Source of the DNA: Paractinoplanes deccanensis
GTDB lineage: Bacteria; Actinomycetota; Actinomycetes; Mycobacteriales; Micromonosporaceae
NCBI RefSeq assembly: GCF_016862115.1
Contig: NZ_BOMI01000131.1
Coordinates: forward strand, 1-35,101
Direction: 5' to 3'
DNA length: 35,101 nt
Positions 1 to 6,550 of the stretch are shown here, piece after piece (positions within the stretch are counted from its first letter, which is position 1; each line of letters begins with the position of its first letter). The position numbers were made by a program, and so were the translations under genes. The notes under the pieces were generated by a model. That model ran no database searches. It saw only the letters and a program-made list of their open reading frames with translations, and was not told the DNA's origin.

Positions 1-120
1 CCTGACCCCGAGCTGCCCGACCCCGAGCCGCCCGACCCCGAGCTGCCCGACCCCGAGCCGCCCGACCCCGAGCTGCCTGACCCCGAGCCGCCCGACCCCG
101 AGCTGCGCGCTCCCGAGCCG
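1..120. repeat. 30-bp tandem repeat, four units, continuing off the left edge
   Basis: Four head-to-tail 30-bp units (1-30, 31-60, 61-90, 91-120) with few substitutions. On the minus strand each encodes ten Gly/Ser residues of the secreted protein. Each unit is itself two imperfect 15-bp halves differing at about two bases. Units 1-3 are nearly identical and the fourth has diverged (GCGCGCTCC replaces a Gly/Ser stretch), which fits growth by slippage from the distal side. Length is a multiple of 3, so copy changes keep the reading frame. Confidence 0.9.
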
Positions 121-578
121 CCCGCGAGCCCACCCACGAGATCGCCGCTGCGCTCGGCGGCATCGCCCAGCCGGCCGGTCACCCCGTCCGCCGGTGGCAC
201 CACGTCCGCCTCGCCGTCCGTGCCCGGGGCCGCCTTGGGCTGCGGGCTCAGCGGGCCCAGCACCGCCGTACCCAGCATCCCGATGCCTTCGCTCAGCGTG
301 TCGCTGTCCTCCGGGCTCGGCAGCGGGTCCTCCACGGTCCCCAGCACGCCGTTCGTCGCGCCGGCGCTCTCCGTCGCCGGCCTCGACTTCTTGTAGCGGA
401 CCTCCGGCACCCGCATGGCGAGCTTGTTGATCCTCAGCAGTTCGGCGCCGGATTGGGCGGCGTAGCTCTCCGCCCGCTCGCATGGTGCGGGCGCGGCGAA
501 CGCGGGCTGCGGAGCGCTCAGCGCGCCCGTGAATCCGAGCGCGACGACACTGGCTGCCAGCGATCTAGCGGGCGTCAT
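1..578 (-). CDS. Secreted Gly/Ser-repeat protein, 3'-truncated by window edge
   Basis: The leftward frame opens with ATG at 578 and stays open to base 1, so the C-terminus lies outside the window; 192 codons are visible. A purine-rich site (GGGAGGGAA) sits just upstream of the start. The N-terminus is a typical signal peptide: basic start (TPAR), hydrophobic core (SLAASVVALGFTGALSA) and an AFA/AP cleavage site near residue 29. A short mature domain with one early Cys (about residue 33) follows, then an acidic, Pro-rich linker. From about residue 150 the protein is almost only Gly and Ser, built from a 10-residue unit encoded by a 30-bp tandem repeat. This implies an exported protein with a flexible, variable-length linker or cell-wall-spanning tail. 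I do not recognise the family. It is divergent from ricT, 159 bp away. Confidence 0.75.
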   Translation of the reverse strand, partial: MTPARSLAASVVALGFTGALSAPQPAFAAPAPCERAESYAAQSGAELLRINKLAMRVPEVRYKKSRPATESAGATNGVLGTVEDPLPSPEDSDTLSEGIGMLGTAVLGPLSPQPKAAPGTDGEADVVPPADGVTGRLGDAAERSGDLVGGLAGGSGARSSGSGGSGSGSSGSGGSGSGSSGSGGSGSGSSGS

Positions 579-650
579 GGGCAGTTCCCTCCCGAAGTGA
601 TCCGTGTTGAGCGACGTCTACGGGTCTGCCCAACGAAGGTCGATTCGGGC

Positions 651-676
651 GGTTGTGCTGCATCTATGCGACAACC
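651..676. promoter_or_regulatory. Inverted repeat in the secreted-protein/ricT divergent region
   Basis: GGTTGT (651-656) and ACAACC (671-676) form 6-bp arms around a 14-nt spacer that itself contains GCAT/ATGC. It lies between the two divergent starts (578 and 738) and could bind a dimeric regulator. The support is symmetry and position only. Confidence 0.25.
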
Positions 677-737
677 CTGCCGGGTAGCCCAAAACAGGCA
701 TTTGGTACGCGCTCGCCGAAGTCGTAGGGTGGTGACC

Positions 738-1574
738 ATGGGCATGCTGTGCGCGGTCAGCTTCAACCGCTACGGCCGCCTCTACTACCTCGACCCGGGC
801 GAGTTCTCGCCCCAGGTCGGCGACCGTGTGCTCGTGCCCACGGACGACGGCCCCGAGGTGGCGGAGTGCGTCTGGGCGGCGCAGTGGGTGAGCGACGACA
901 CCTCGGGCTTCCCGAAGGTCGCCGGCATCGCCGACGAGAACGATCTCCGTCGCGACGAGTTGCTCCGCAAACGCAAGGCCGAGGCCAAGGTCGCCGCCAA
1001 AAAGCTGATCAAGGCGCACGAGCTGCCGATGAAGGTCGTCGCCGTCGACCACGTGCTCGACCAGACCGGCGGCAGCAGCGCGCGCACGACGATCTACTTC
1101 ACCGCGCCGCATCGGGTCGATTTCCGATCTCTCGTACGGGACCTCGGCGCCACCCTGCACTGCCGCGTCGAGCTCCGGCAGCTCTCCGCCCGCGACTCCG
1201 CCCGTGTCCAGGGCGGCATCGGCTCCTGCGGCCGCGACCTGTGCTGTGCCACGTTCCTGACCGACTTCGAGCCGGTCACCATCCGCATGGCCAAGGACCA
1301 GGACCTGCCGCTCAACCCGCTGCGCATCTCCGGCGCCTGCGGCCGGCTCATGTGCTGCCTCAAGTACGAGCACCCGCTGTACCAGAAGTTCCAGGCCTCG
1401 GCCCCCGCTGTCGGCAGCCGCGTCACCACCCCCGAGGGCGACGGCCGCGTCGTGGCGCACAGCGTCCCGCGAGACGCCGTCGTCGTCCGGATGGACGCCG
1501 ACGGCTCCCGCTGCTCGTGCAGCCGCGCCTCCGTCTGCGGCCCCCGCCAGGCCCACGAGGAGCGCTACAGCTGA
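738..1574 (+). CDS. ricT: PSP1-domain regulatory iron-sulfur protein (RicT/YaaT family)
   Basis: 278 residues from ATG 738. TAGGGT (725-730) ends 7 nt before this ATG, which suits a leaderless transcript. The PSP1 core carries the diagnostic cysteine clusters GSCGRDLCC (C164, C169, C170) and CGRLMCC (C201, C206, C207); more Cys follow near the C-terminus (about 259-267). In Bacillus RicT (YaaT) binds RicA and RicF, carries Fe-S clusters and affects RNA processing through RNase Y. Actinobacteria lack an obvious RNase Y, so the partner here is unknown. A Lys/Arg-rich helix (residues 71-95) precedes the RNA-binding-like region. In many actinobacteria this gene follows tmk/holB; here the neighbour is a divergent secreted-protein gene. 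Family assignment is firm; the local role is inferred. Confidence 0.9.
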   Translation: MGMLCAVSFNRYGRLYYLDPGEFSPQVGDRVLVPTDDGPEVAECVWAAQWVSDDTSGFPKVAGIADENDLRRDELLRKRKAEAKVAAKKLIKAHELPMKVVAVDHVLDQTGGSSARTTIYFTAPHRVDFRSLVRDLGATLHCRVELRQLSARDSARVQGGIGSCGRDLCCATFLTDFEPVTIRMAKDQDLPLNPLRISGACGRLMCCLKYEHPLYQKFQASAPAVGSRVTTPEGDGRVVAHSVPRDAVVVRMDADGSRCSCSRASVCGPRQAHEERYS

Positions 1575-1666
1575 CCCACGGGCCACCGACACGGCGACGA
1601 TCGCGAGCAACACCCGCGTTCTCCTCCGTTCGACGGCGGGGTGAGGGTGATGGCGACGACGGCGCG

Positions 1667-1707
1667 GGTGAGGTGGGCGTGGGCGGGCGGCCGCCGGCTA
1701 CCTCACC
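1667..1707. terminator. Hairpin between convergent ricT and metallophosphoesterase
   Basis: GGTGAGGT (1667-1674) pairs perfectly with ACCTCACC (1700-1707), and the loop contains the palindrome GGCGGCCGCC (1686-1695). The right arm begins at the last base of the leftward gene's stop codon (1698-1700). No U-tract is visible on either strand. It may be a Rho-independent-like hairpin serving both converging transcripts. Confidence 0.4.
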
Positions 1708-3419
1708 TTGATCGGGTCCTCGATGCGGTGAGGCGTGAGCGGCTCGGCCGGGCGTAGCCACGGGTCGTCCGGCGCGCCCTCCGGGTCGGGCTGCCACTTC
1801 CGGCAGATCTTGTCGACGCCAATCGGGTGAATGGTCAGCGTGCCGTCGCGGTCGATGTGCATGCGCAGGAAGCTCTTGGCGTCCTCGATGCCCTGGCCCG
1901 CGAACAGCTCGTTGACGTTGACGTCGAACCGGCTCGCGATCAGCAGGTAGAGCGCGCACAGCTGGGTGGCCACGAAACCGCCGACCGGCAGGTAGGCGAC
2001 CGCCGCGACCACCAGCGGCCCCGGCCACTGCCAGTCGTGGAACGGCAGCCGCAGCCACACCCAGGTGCCCCCGGCGGCCAGCGCGATCTGGGCGAAGCCG
2101 TGCAGCAGACCCAGGAGCCAATGCCGCGAGTGTTTGGGCTTGTCGGCGCCGGGTGGCTGGGCGAAGAGCACCGTGCCCGCCAGGATCACCGCCAGCATGA
2201 AGACCAGCGGGATGCTGAACAGCCGGCGGAAGATGTCGCCCTGCCCCACGGCGCCCGTCATCGCCAGCATGGTCAGCGTGTTGATGATGCCCAGCATGGT
2301 GAGGAACCCCGGATTGCGGGTCGGCACCCGATGGAACACGCCCCAGCCCATCCGCCTCGAAGCCGCCGCGTCGGGGTACGCCTTGCGGAACGGATAGGTC
2401 CTGCTCACACTCCGGTTGCGGGTCAGGGTTCCCTCGGGCGGCACCACCAGCTTGTCGGGCAACTGCGCAGTGCCCACCAGGTACGCGCCTCCGCCGCCAC
2501 AGGTGATCAGCTCGCGTTCGTCGTCGCTGAAACGCGCGTAGTGGTGCAGATCGCCGGAGACCATGACGCGCACGGAGGCCCCACGCGGCGCGACGATCGT
2601 CCGGACGAAGTAGTCGACCGCGTCGTAGTCCTTCGGGTCGTCGGCCGCCTTCACCCACTTCGGCGACGGCGTCATGAGGATGACCCGGTCGCCCGGCCCG
2701 AGACCCCGCGCCGCCTTTTCGAAGTAGAGCAACTGCGGATCGTCGATGTACGCCCCGAACTGCTCGTCGATCGCGAACAGCCACCAGTCCGACGGCAGCT
2801 TGACCGCGAAGTACGAGCGCCGCTGCTCCGTACGCCAGCCCCCGATGTGCCCGTCCTTCCGGCGAGCGAACAAGCGCAGGAACGCCGTCAGCCCGTCGTA
2901 CCAGTCATGGTTGCCCGGAAGCGCGAACAGTGTCGGCCGCAGCCCCTCGGCCGGCGGCTCGGGAAGGGCCGCGCGATAGGGCCCCTTCATCCGGCTCTCG
3001 TACCCGTCGCCGCTGGCCAGCGGATAGACCTGGTCCCCACCCATGAGCAGCAGCCGCCCGCGCGGCAGCGTCGCGTCACCCACCCGCAGGGCAGGCTGCG
3101 CCAAGAGGTACGCCACCGAGTAGGTCGGATGGAAACCGTCCCCCAGGTCGGCCACGTAGTCGAGCCACAGCTCACCATCGGCCGTCTTGGAGTGGTCGAA
3201 CCAGCCGCCGTCGAGCGAGTTCTGCAGCTCCCGCTTGTCGAGGTAGGCGCCGAACAGGATGGCCAGCAGCGCCCGCAACCCCGTGCTGAGCAGCAGCAAC
3301 GGCGCCAGCCACCCCACCGGCCGCTGCGGCGTGAAGCCCAGCTCACGAGGATCCATGCTGGCCGGCCGCCGAGGCACAACCTGCCCGTGCGGCTCCGGCC
3401 GCGGGTGATCGTCGGTCAC
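1698..3419 (-). CDS. Metallophosphoesterase with N- and C-terminal membrane segments
   Basis: 573 residues from GTG 3419; a GTG at 3428 in the same frame is an alternative. I prefer 3419 because TAGTGT (3427-3432, minus strand) ends 7 nt upstream. The calcineurin-like metal-site motifs appear in order: DLGDG (91-95), GGDQ (127-130), GNHD (169-172) and GDLHHY (289-294). These ligate a two-metal centre that hydrolyses phosphoester bonds. One hydrophobic helix precedes the catalytic domain (about 36-60), and four or more follow it (about 380-510), so the enzyme is membrane-embedded. A soluble C-terminal segment of about 60 residues follows. The substrate cannot be read from sequence. It converges on ricT and ends 123 bp from it. 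Confidence 0.88.
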   Translation of the reverse strand: MTDDHPRPEPHGQVVPRRPASMDPRELGFTPQRPVGWLAPLLLLSTGLRALLAILFGAYLDKRELQNSLDGGWFDHSKTADGELWLDYVADLGDGFHPTYSVAYLLAQPALRVGDATLPRGRLLLMGGDQVYPLASGDGYESRMKGPYRAALPEPPAEGLRPTLFALPGNHDWYDGLTAFLRLFARRKDGHIGGWRTEQRRSYFAVKLPSDWWLFAIDEQFGAYIDDPQLLYFEKAARGLGPGDRVILMTPSPKWVKAADDPKDYDAVDYFVRTIVAPRGASVRVMVSGDLHHYARFSDDERELITCGGGGAYLVGTAQLPDKLVVPPEGTLTRNRSVSRTYPFRKAYPDAAASRRMGWGVFHRVPTRNPGFLTMLGIINTLTMLAMTGAVGQGDIFRRLFSIPLVFMLAVILAGTVLFAQPPGADKPKHSRHWLLGLLHGFAQIALAAGGTWVWLRLPFHDWQWPGPLVVAAVAYLPVGGFVATQLCALYLLIASRFDVNVNELFAGQGIEDAKSFLRMHIDRDGTLTIHPIGVDKICRKWQPDPEGAPDDPWLRPAEPLTPHRIEDPIKVR

Positions 3420-3501
3420 GCCAGGCACACTAGTCCCGCCGTACGACAGCTTCCCTGTCCGATTACAGCGGACCCGCCAGACAGCCCACGGATCGGTGGC
3501 G

Positions 3502-3507
3502 TATGAT
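3502..3507 (+). promoter_or_regulatory. -10 box of tRNA-Thr promoter
   Basis: TATGAT lies 11 nt before the first base of the mature tRNA (3519), the expected position for a sigma-70-type -10 element. No convincing -35 hexamer is visible at the matching spacing. Confidence 0.55.
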
Positions 3508-3518
3508 TGGTCATCGTT

Positions 3519-3592
3519 GCCGCCTTAGCTCAGTCGGCCAGAGCGACGCACTCGTAATGCGTAGGTCGTCGGTTCGATTCCGACAGGCGGCT
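3519..3592 (+). tRNA. tRNA-Thr (anticodon CGT)
   Basis: A complete 74-nt cloverleaf can be folded by eye: acceptor GCCGCCT (3519-3525) pairs with AGGCGGC (3585-3591), D-arm GCTC/GAGC, anticodon arm ACGCA/TGCGT with anticodon CGT at 3553-3555 (reads ACG, threonine), and T-arm GTCGG/CCGAC enclosing TTCGATT. The CCA end is not encoded. A -10 box precedes it and a strong terminator follows. Its 3' end faces an integrase relic, as expected where a tRNA has served as a phage or ICE attachment site. Confidence 0.97.
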
Positions 3593-3599
3593 CCGGGTA

Positions 3600-3647
3600 A
3601 AGAAGGCCCGTTGACCAGGCAATTCGCCAGGCTCGACGGGCCTTCTT
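3600..3647 (+). terminator. Intrinsic terminator of tRNA-Thr
   Basis: AAGAAGGCCCGT (3600-3611) is perfectly complementary to ACGGGCCTTCTT (3636-3647), a 12-bp stem around a 24-nt loop, starting 8 nt after the tRNA. The descending arm ends in TTCTT, giving a short U-rich 3' end. Because the ascending arm starts with AAGAA it could also act on the leftward strand. Confidence 0.85.
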
Positions 3648-3664
3648 CATGTCTCCGGCCACGA

Positions 3665-3894
3665 TCAAGGGTGCACCTCAGGGTGTACTTGCTCTTCGCC
3701 GTCTCCCCGAACACCGCCCGCCAATACGCTGAGTAGCCGCGTGCGCCATCGTCGACGTGATGTGAACGTAGCCGCGCGTGGTCCGCGCATCCGAAGTGGC
3801 CAAGGAGCTCCTGCACCACCTCGATCCCCTGCTCCAACGCAATCAGGATCGTGGCCGCCGTGTGCCGGCCGGCGTGAAGCTTGATCGCGGGCAC
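3665..3894 (-). pseudogene. Tyrosine recombinase (integrase) C-terminal remnant, frameshifted
   Basis: Reading leftward from 3894, the protein starts abruptly inside the catalytic domain: PAIKLHAGRHTAATILIAL with the box II HxxR (His 3876, Arg about 3867), then VVQELLGH with the conserved His (3796-3798). After this His the frame is lost. One extra T (3794/3795) moves the continuation SDARTTRGYVHITSTMAHA to the next frame; its Tyr codon at 3768-3770 is the expected nucleophile. Near 3717-3728 the recognisable tail (RAVFGETAKSKYTL) returns to the first frame. The N-terminal arm-binding domain and box I are absent, and a TGA lies just upstream of 3894. The relic lies next to tRNA-Thr and points toward it. 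It cannot be active as it stands; a sequencing indel could explain the frameshift but not the missing N-terminus. Confidence 0.8.
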
Positions 3895-4119
3895 ACGATC
3901 GTTGCCGGGTCATGCGACGCGCGATGGGGGAGCCGATGATGTTCGCCGGGTGCTCGACGGGACCGGCGAGATCCCGGTAGGCCTGGATCCGGAGTCGATC
4001 GTCGCAGCGCGCCGGACCGCTCGCGGCGTCAACCGCGTGACGGAAAGCAAGCAGGCCCGGGTGTAGCGGTGGGCAACGCCCAGGCCGCAGAGAAGATGGC
4101 GGCCTGATCCGTCCGCGGG

Positions 4120-4347
4120 TCAGTGACGCACCAGGTAGATCAACACTGAGATGACGGACCCGGCCACCAGTATGGCCAGTACTCCAAGTGCTACATAGGC
4201 CGGCCCGCCAACGATCACGCCGGTGGCGACCGCGCCGAGGGTCACCATGACCGCGGCCCCGGCGACGCCGAGCAATTTCTTGATCACATCGCCGTGATGG
4301 TTGTCTTGTGCCTGGGTGTGGCCCGGTGGGGTGATTGCCGTAGCCAT
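4120..4347 (-). CDS. Small two-helix membrane protein
   Basis: 75 residues from ATG 4347, chosen because AAGGAGAG stands a few bases upstream; an in-frame extension to 4440 has no such site. A polar, His-containing N-terminus (about 24 residues) is followed by two hydrophobic helices (about 26-48 and 50-72) linked by GGPA, and a YLVRH end. It resembles small stress-associated membrane proteins of actinobacteria, but I do not recognise a named family. It is separated from the PfpI gene by a strong terminator at 4481-4526, so it should have its own promoter in 4348-4480. Confidence 0.65.
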   Translation of the reverse strand: MATAITPPGHTQAQDNHHGDVIKKLLGVAGAAVMVTLGAVATGVIVGGPAYVALGVLAILVAGSVISVLIYLVRH

Positions 4348-4480
4348 ATCGCTCTCCTTGATGACATGCCGCAGTGAGGTGGTCCTTTTCGGCGGGTGAC
4401 GCGCGGGCCCAGTGGTCCGGAGCGGCACCGCCTCCCTCAAGCTCTCGGTCAGAACGGACGCGGAGGGGTGCGGTTTTGGT

Positions 4481-4526
4481 CGAAGCGCAAGAAGCCCAGG
4501 TCAAAGACCTGGGCTTCTTGCTTCGT
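4481..4526. terminator. Strong intrinsic terminator below the PfpI gene
   Basis: CAAGAAGCCCAGGTC (4488-4502) and GACCTGGGCTTCTTG (4506-4520) form a perfect 15-bp stem with an AAA loop. CGAAGC/GCTTCG extends it outside a small bulge. It lies 30 bp beyond the stop codon of the leftward PfpI gene. Stem length and tiny loop make it one of the most stable hairpins in the window. Confidence 0.88.
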
Positions 4527-4550
4527 CTGACAGCGGCGTTCGGGACTCCG

Positions 4551-5096
4551 CTATGCCGCCTTGGCGATCGTTGTCAGGAGCTCGTTGCAGAAGGCCGGGA
4601 GGTCGTCCGGCTTGCGGCTGGTGATCAGGCGGTCGTCGACGAAGACTTCTTCGTCCACCCAGGTGGCGCCGGCGTTTGCCAGGTCGGTTCGGAGGCTGGG
4701 CCAGCTTGTCAGGGTGCGACCGCTGACCACGCCTGCCTCGACCAGGGTCCACGGGCCGTGGCAGATGGCGGCTACCGGCTTGCCGGCGGTGACGAAGTCG
4801 CGGACGAAGCGGACGGCGTCGGGGTCGGCGCGCAGGAAGTCGGGGTTTGCCACGCCGCCGGGGAGGACGAGGGCGTCGTAGTCGGCGGGGTCGGCGTCCT
4901 TGACCGGCTTTTCGACCTTGTAGGTGCCGGCCTTGTCCATGTGGTCGACGGCCTGGATCTCGCCGTCCTTGATGGAGAGGAGCTCCGCCGTGCCGCCGGC
5001 CTTTTCCACGGCCTTGCGGGGCTCGGTGTACTCGACCTCTTCCACGCCGTCGGTCGCCAGGAAGGCAACGCGCTTGCCCTTGATGGAGGTGGTCAT
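4551..5096 (-). CDS. DJ-1/PfpI family protein (type 1 glutamine amidotransferase-like)
   Basis: 181 residues from ATG 5096, preceded by AAAGGGG at good spacing; the longer in-frame start at 5162 lacks a site. The DJ-1/PfpI fold is clear: an early strand with TDGVEEVE (acidic Glu near 19-20), LVLPGGVANPD (77-86), and the nucleophile elbow AICHGPW (110-116) with Cys112-His113. Relatives (PfpI, YhbO, YajL-like) are reported as proteases, glyoxalases or protein deglycases that limit carbonyl damage. The exact activity cannot be read here. The gene follows the DUF2231 gene by 31 bp in the same direction, probably one transcript ending at 4481-4526. A general stress role is inferred. Confidence 0.92.
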   Translation of the reverse strand: MTTSIKGKRVAFLATDGVEEVEYTEPRKAVEKAGGTAELLSIKDGEIQAVDHMDKAGTYKVEKPVKDADPADYDALVLPGGVANPDFLRADPDAVRFVRDFVTAGKPVAAICHGPWTLVEAGVVSGRTLTSWPSLRTDLANAGATWVDEEVFVDDRLITSRKPDDLPAFCNELLTTIAKAA

Positions 5097-5127
5097 TCCG
5101 GTTGCCCCTTTCGTCGTACGGAATCGA

Positions 5128-5586
5128 TCAATATCCGCGGTTCCCCACGGCGGCGCGGGCAAACGCGGGGGTGCGGCCGTTGGCCAGTTCGCCGCCGAAC
5201 CAGGCGCCGAAGCCGGAGATCGCGACGGCGAGCAGTTCGAGGAAATAGAGGCCGGCTCCCGCCGTGCGGTCGGGGTTGCCGACGCGGACCATGAGAATGA
5301 CCGCGAACAAGATCAGGACGCCCATGTTGAGCAGAGCCCTGAGCACGCCGAGGCGTTTCGCCGCGGCGCGGCGGACGAAGGCGAGGTCAATGGCGCCGGC
5401 TGCCGCGGCGAGGATGCCGCCCACCAGGCCGGCCACGATGTTCCAGTACGCCAGTGCGCCGAGGATGTCGGGGCCACCGAGCAGGTTGGCGGTATCGAAG
5501 ATCAGTGCCATTGCGAACAAGCCCAACGGGAACATCACCAGGATGGGTTGCACCGCCTGGCCCGCGATCTTGAGTCGGCTCTCCAT
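5128..5586 (-). CDS. DUF2231 membrane protein with substituted histidines
   Basis: 152 residues from ATG 5586. The start RLKIAGQAVQPILVMFPLGLFAMALIFD matches the opening of DUF2231 membrane proteins, which usually read GHPxHPxLVxFPxGL. Here both His positions are Gln (Q10, Q13). Four hydrophobic helices are visible (about 15-35, 45-68, 83-102, 110-130). The function of DUF2231 is unknown; the lost histidines suggest loss of a metal or haem ligand, if the family has one. It leads the two-gene unit with the PfpI gene. The ribosome site is weak (AAGGGCG, about 14 nt upstream). Confidence 0.72.
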   Translation of the reverse strand: MESRLKIAGQAVQPILVMFPLGLFAMALIFDTANLLGGPDILGALAYWNIVAGLVGGILAAAAGAIDLAFVRRAAAKRLGVLRALLNMGVLILFAVILMVRVGNPDRTAGAGLYFLELLAVAISGFGAWFGGELANGRTPAFARAAVGNRGY

Positions 5587-5723
5587 GCGGGTTCATCGCC
5601 CTTCCACCTGCGTTTTCACAGGTACGACAGTGGCATCCCTCGGTGGCCTACCCGGCCCGTTCGTCAATGAAACGCCGCAACACGGCCGGAGTGACGGGCC
5701 TCTCGCCGCAGTCGGCTTGTACG

Positions 5724-5745
5724 CAATCTGCAACATGGCAGATTG
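5724..5745. promoter_or_regulatory. Inverted repeat, candidate operator upstream of DUF2231 gene
   Basis: CAATCTGC (5724-5731) and GCAGATTG (5738-5745) are perfect 8-bp arms around AACATG. The site is 138 bp upstream of the leftward DUF2231 start. Its size and symmetry suit a dimeric regulator. Confidence 0.4.
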
Positions 5746-5769
5746 ATGTGTAGCGGACAGCCGTGTGGC

Positions 5770-5792
5770 GTGCTCTACTACTAACAGAGCAC
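5770..5792. promoter_or_regulatory. Inverted repeat GTGCTCT/AGAGCAC
   Basis: Perfect 7-bp arms (5770-5776 and 5786-5792) separated by 9 nt (ACTACTAAC). It is either a DNA operator or the first stem of a small RNA ending at the 5825-5854 hairpin. Confidence 0.35.
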
Positions 5793-5824
5793 CAAGGGCG
5801 GAGACAAAGAAGGGAAGACAAACA

Positions 5825-5854
5825 AACGGCACCCGGCGGCAACCGGGTGCCGTT
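5825..5854. terminator. Orphan intrinsic-terminator-like hairpin
   Basis: AACGGCACCCGG (5825-5836) pairs perfectly with CCGGGTGCCGTT (5843-5854) across a 6-nt loop. Read leftward the stem is followed by the T-rich TGTTTGTCTTCC, a canonical terminator tail; read rightward it ends CCTGCCTCTG. Neither direction has a protein gene for it to serve, because the flanking genes diverge. Confidence 0.7.
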
Positions 5855-5886
5855 CCTGCCTCTGCACTTGCTGCGTGCCCGATTAA

Positions 5887-5934
5887 CCGATCAAGCAACA
5901 GACCGATCAAGCAACAGCACCGATCAAGCAGCAG
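5887..5934. repeat. Three tandem CCGATCAAGCAACAG repeats
   Basis: Units start at 5887, 5903 and 5920 (spacing 16 and 17 bp). The first two share CCGATCAAGCAACAG exactly and the third differs at one base (CAGCAG end). Repeats about 1.5 helical turns apart look like an array of protein-binding sites upstream of the DUF6232 gene, 85-132 bp from its start. Confidence 0.6.
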
Positions 5935-6018
5935 CGAGGGTGAGGATCAATCCGTCTCTAGTGCCCATCGTGGCGCGCTTTTCCTCTCCTCGCAAGCCCC
6001 ACCCGAGAGGAGTGCGCC

Positions 6019-6468
6019 ATGAGCAAACGCACCTACTACCGTGGGCCCGACGCCGTGGTGACCGACGAGTACTTCATCTGGCGGACGACGCCGGTGCGGA
6101 GCTACTCGGTCCGCGATCTCCGTAACGTCGGCCAGCTGCGGGCAGTAGCCGAGTCGTCCTCACCCGTACGAGTTTCTGTAGCCGCGGCTGTCACCGTTGG
6201 GGTGATCGGTGCCGGCTGGACGGTGCTCGAGCCTCCGCACGCCTATGCGATCGGTCTGGTCGCCGTGACGGTTCCCGTGGCCTGCACCCTCCCGTCGATG
6301 TTCCGGCGCAACCGCGCGTGGGAGCTGCGCGCCCGCTACCGCGGTGTCGACGTGGTGCTCTACTCCTGCACCGAGGAAAGGCAGTTCAACCAGGTCAAGC
6401 GCGCCCTGCGGAGGGCCATGGAGGACGCTCGCCCCTCGGCGGGCGACCTCCGGTTCGCCGCCGCCTGA
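6019..6468 (+). CDS. DUF6232-like membrane protein
   Basis: 149 residues from ATG 6019 with GAGAGGAG upstream. The opening TYYRGPDAVVTDEYFIWRTTPVRSY, describing a short beta-rich soluble part, is typical of DUF6232 proteins of actinomycetes. Two adjacent hydrophobic helices (about 52-72 and 74-98) follow, then a basic RRNRAWELRARYRG segment and a cytosolic tail ending in an Arg-rich helix. This is the layout of a small membrane sensor or scaffold with a PH-like cytosolic domain. Function is unknown. It may depend on the tandem-repeat region just upstream. The family name is from memory of the N-terminal pattern, hence moderate confidence. Confidence 0.65.
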   Translation: MSKRTYYRGPDAVVTDEYFIWRTTPVRSYSVRDLRNVGQLRAVAESSSPVRVSVAAAVTVGVIGAGWTVLEPPHAYAIGLVAVTVPVACTLPSMFRRNRAWELRARYRGVDVVLYSCTEERQFNQVKRALRRAMEDARPSAGDLRFAAA

Positions 6469-6550
6469 CGGCCCCTGCGGGGTGACGGGGAGATTTCGAT
6501 CAAAACCGCACCCCGCTCCGGTCGTTCTGATAGGACGTAAGAATAAGCCG

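Larger units (their letters stand above)
5587..6018. other. Gene-free, repeat-rich 432-bp intergenic region
   Basis: It lies between the divergent starts of the DUF2231 gene (5586) and the DUF6232 gene (6019). No convincing coding frame was found; a 105-codon leftward frame (5593-5910) runs through the hairpins and lacks a ribosome site. It holds four separate structural elements, listed individually: inverted repeats at 5724-5745 and 5770-5792, a strong hairpin at 5825-5854, and a triple tandem repeat at 5887-5934. Regulatory DNA or a small non-coding RNA gene is possible. Confidence 0.7.

Noticed and set aside
1..120. Regular 30-bp repeats as a CRISPR array
   Set aside because: There are no spacers; the units are contiguous and code for Gly/Ser in the leftward gene.
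618..1613. 331-codon leftward frame opposite ricT
   Set aside because: It is the antisense of ricT; composition is Ala/Gly/Arg-rich without motifs, a usual high-GC shadow.
3895..4504. Leftward open frame extending the integrase relic upstream
   Set aside because: Its translation shows no recombinase features and it overlaps the small membrane protein gene in another frame; the relic frame itself has a TGA just above 3894.
5593..5910. 105-codon leftward frame in the repeat-rich gap
   Set aside because: It runs through hairpins, has no ribosome site and no recognisable domain, though part is hydrophobic.
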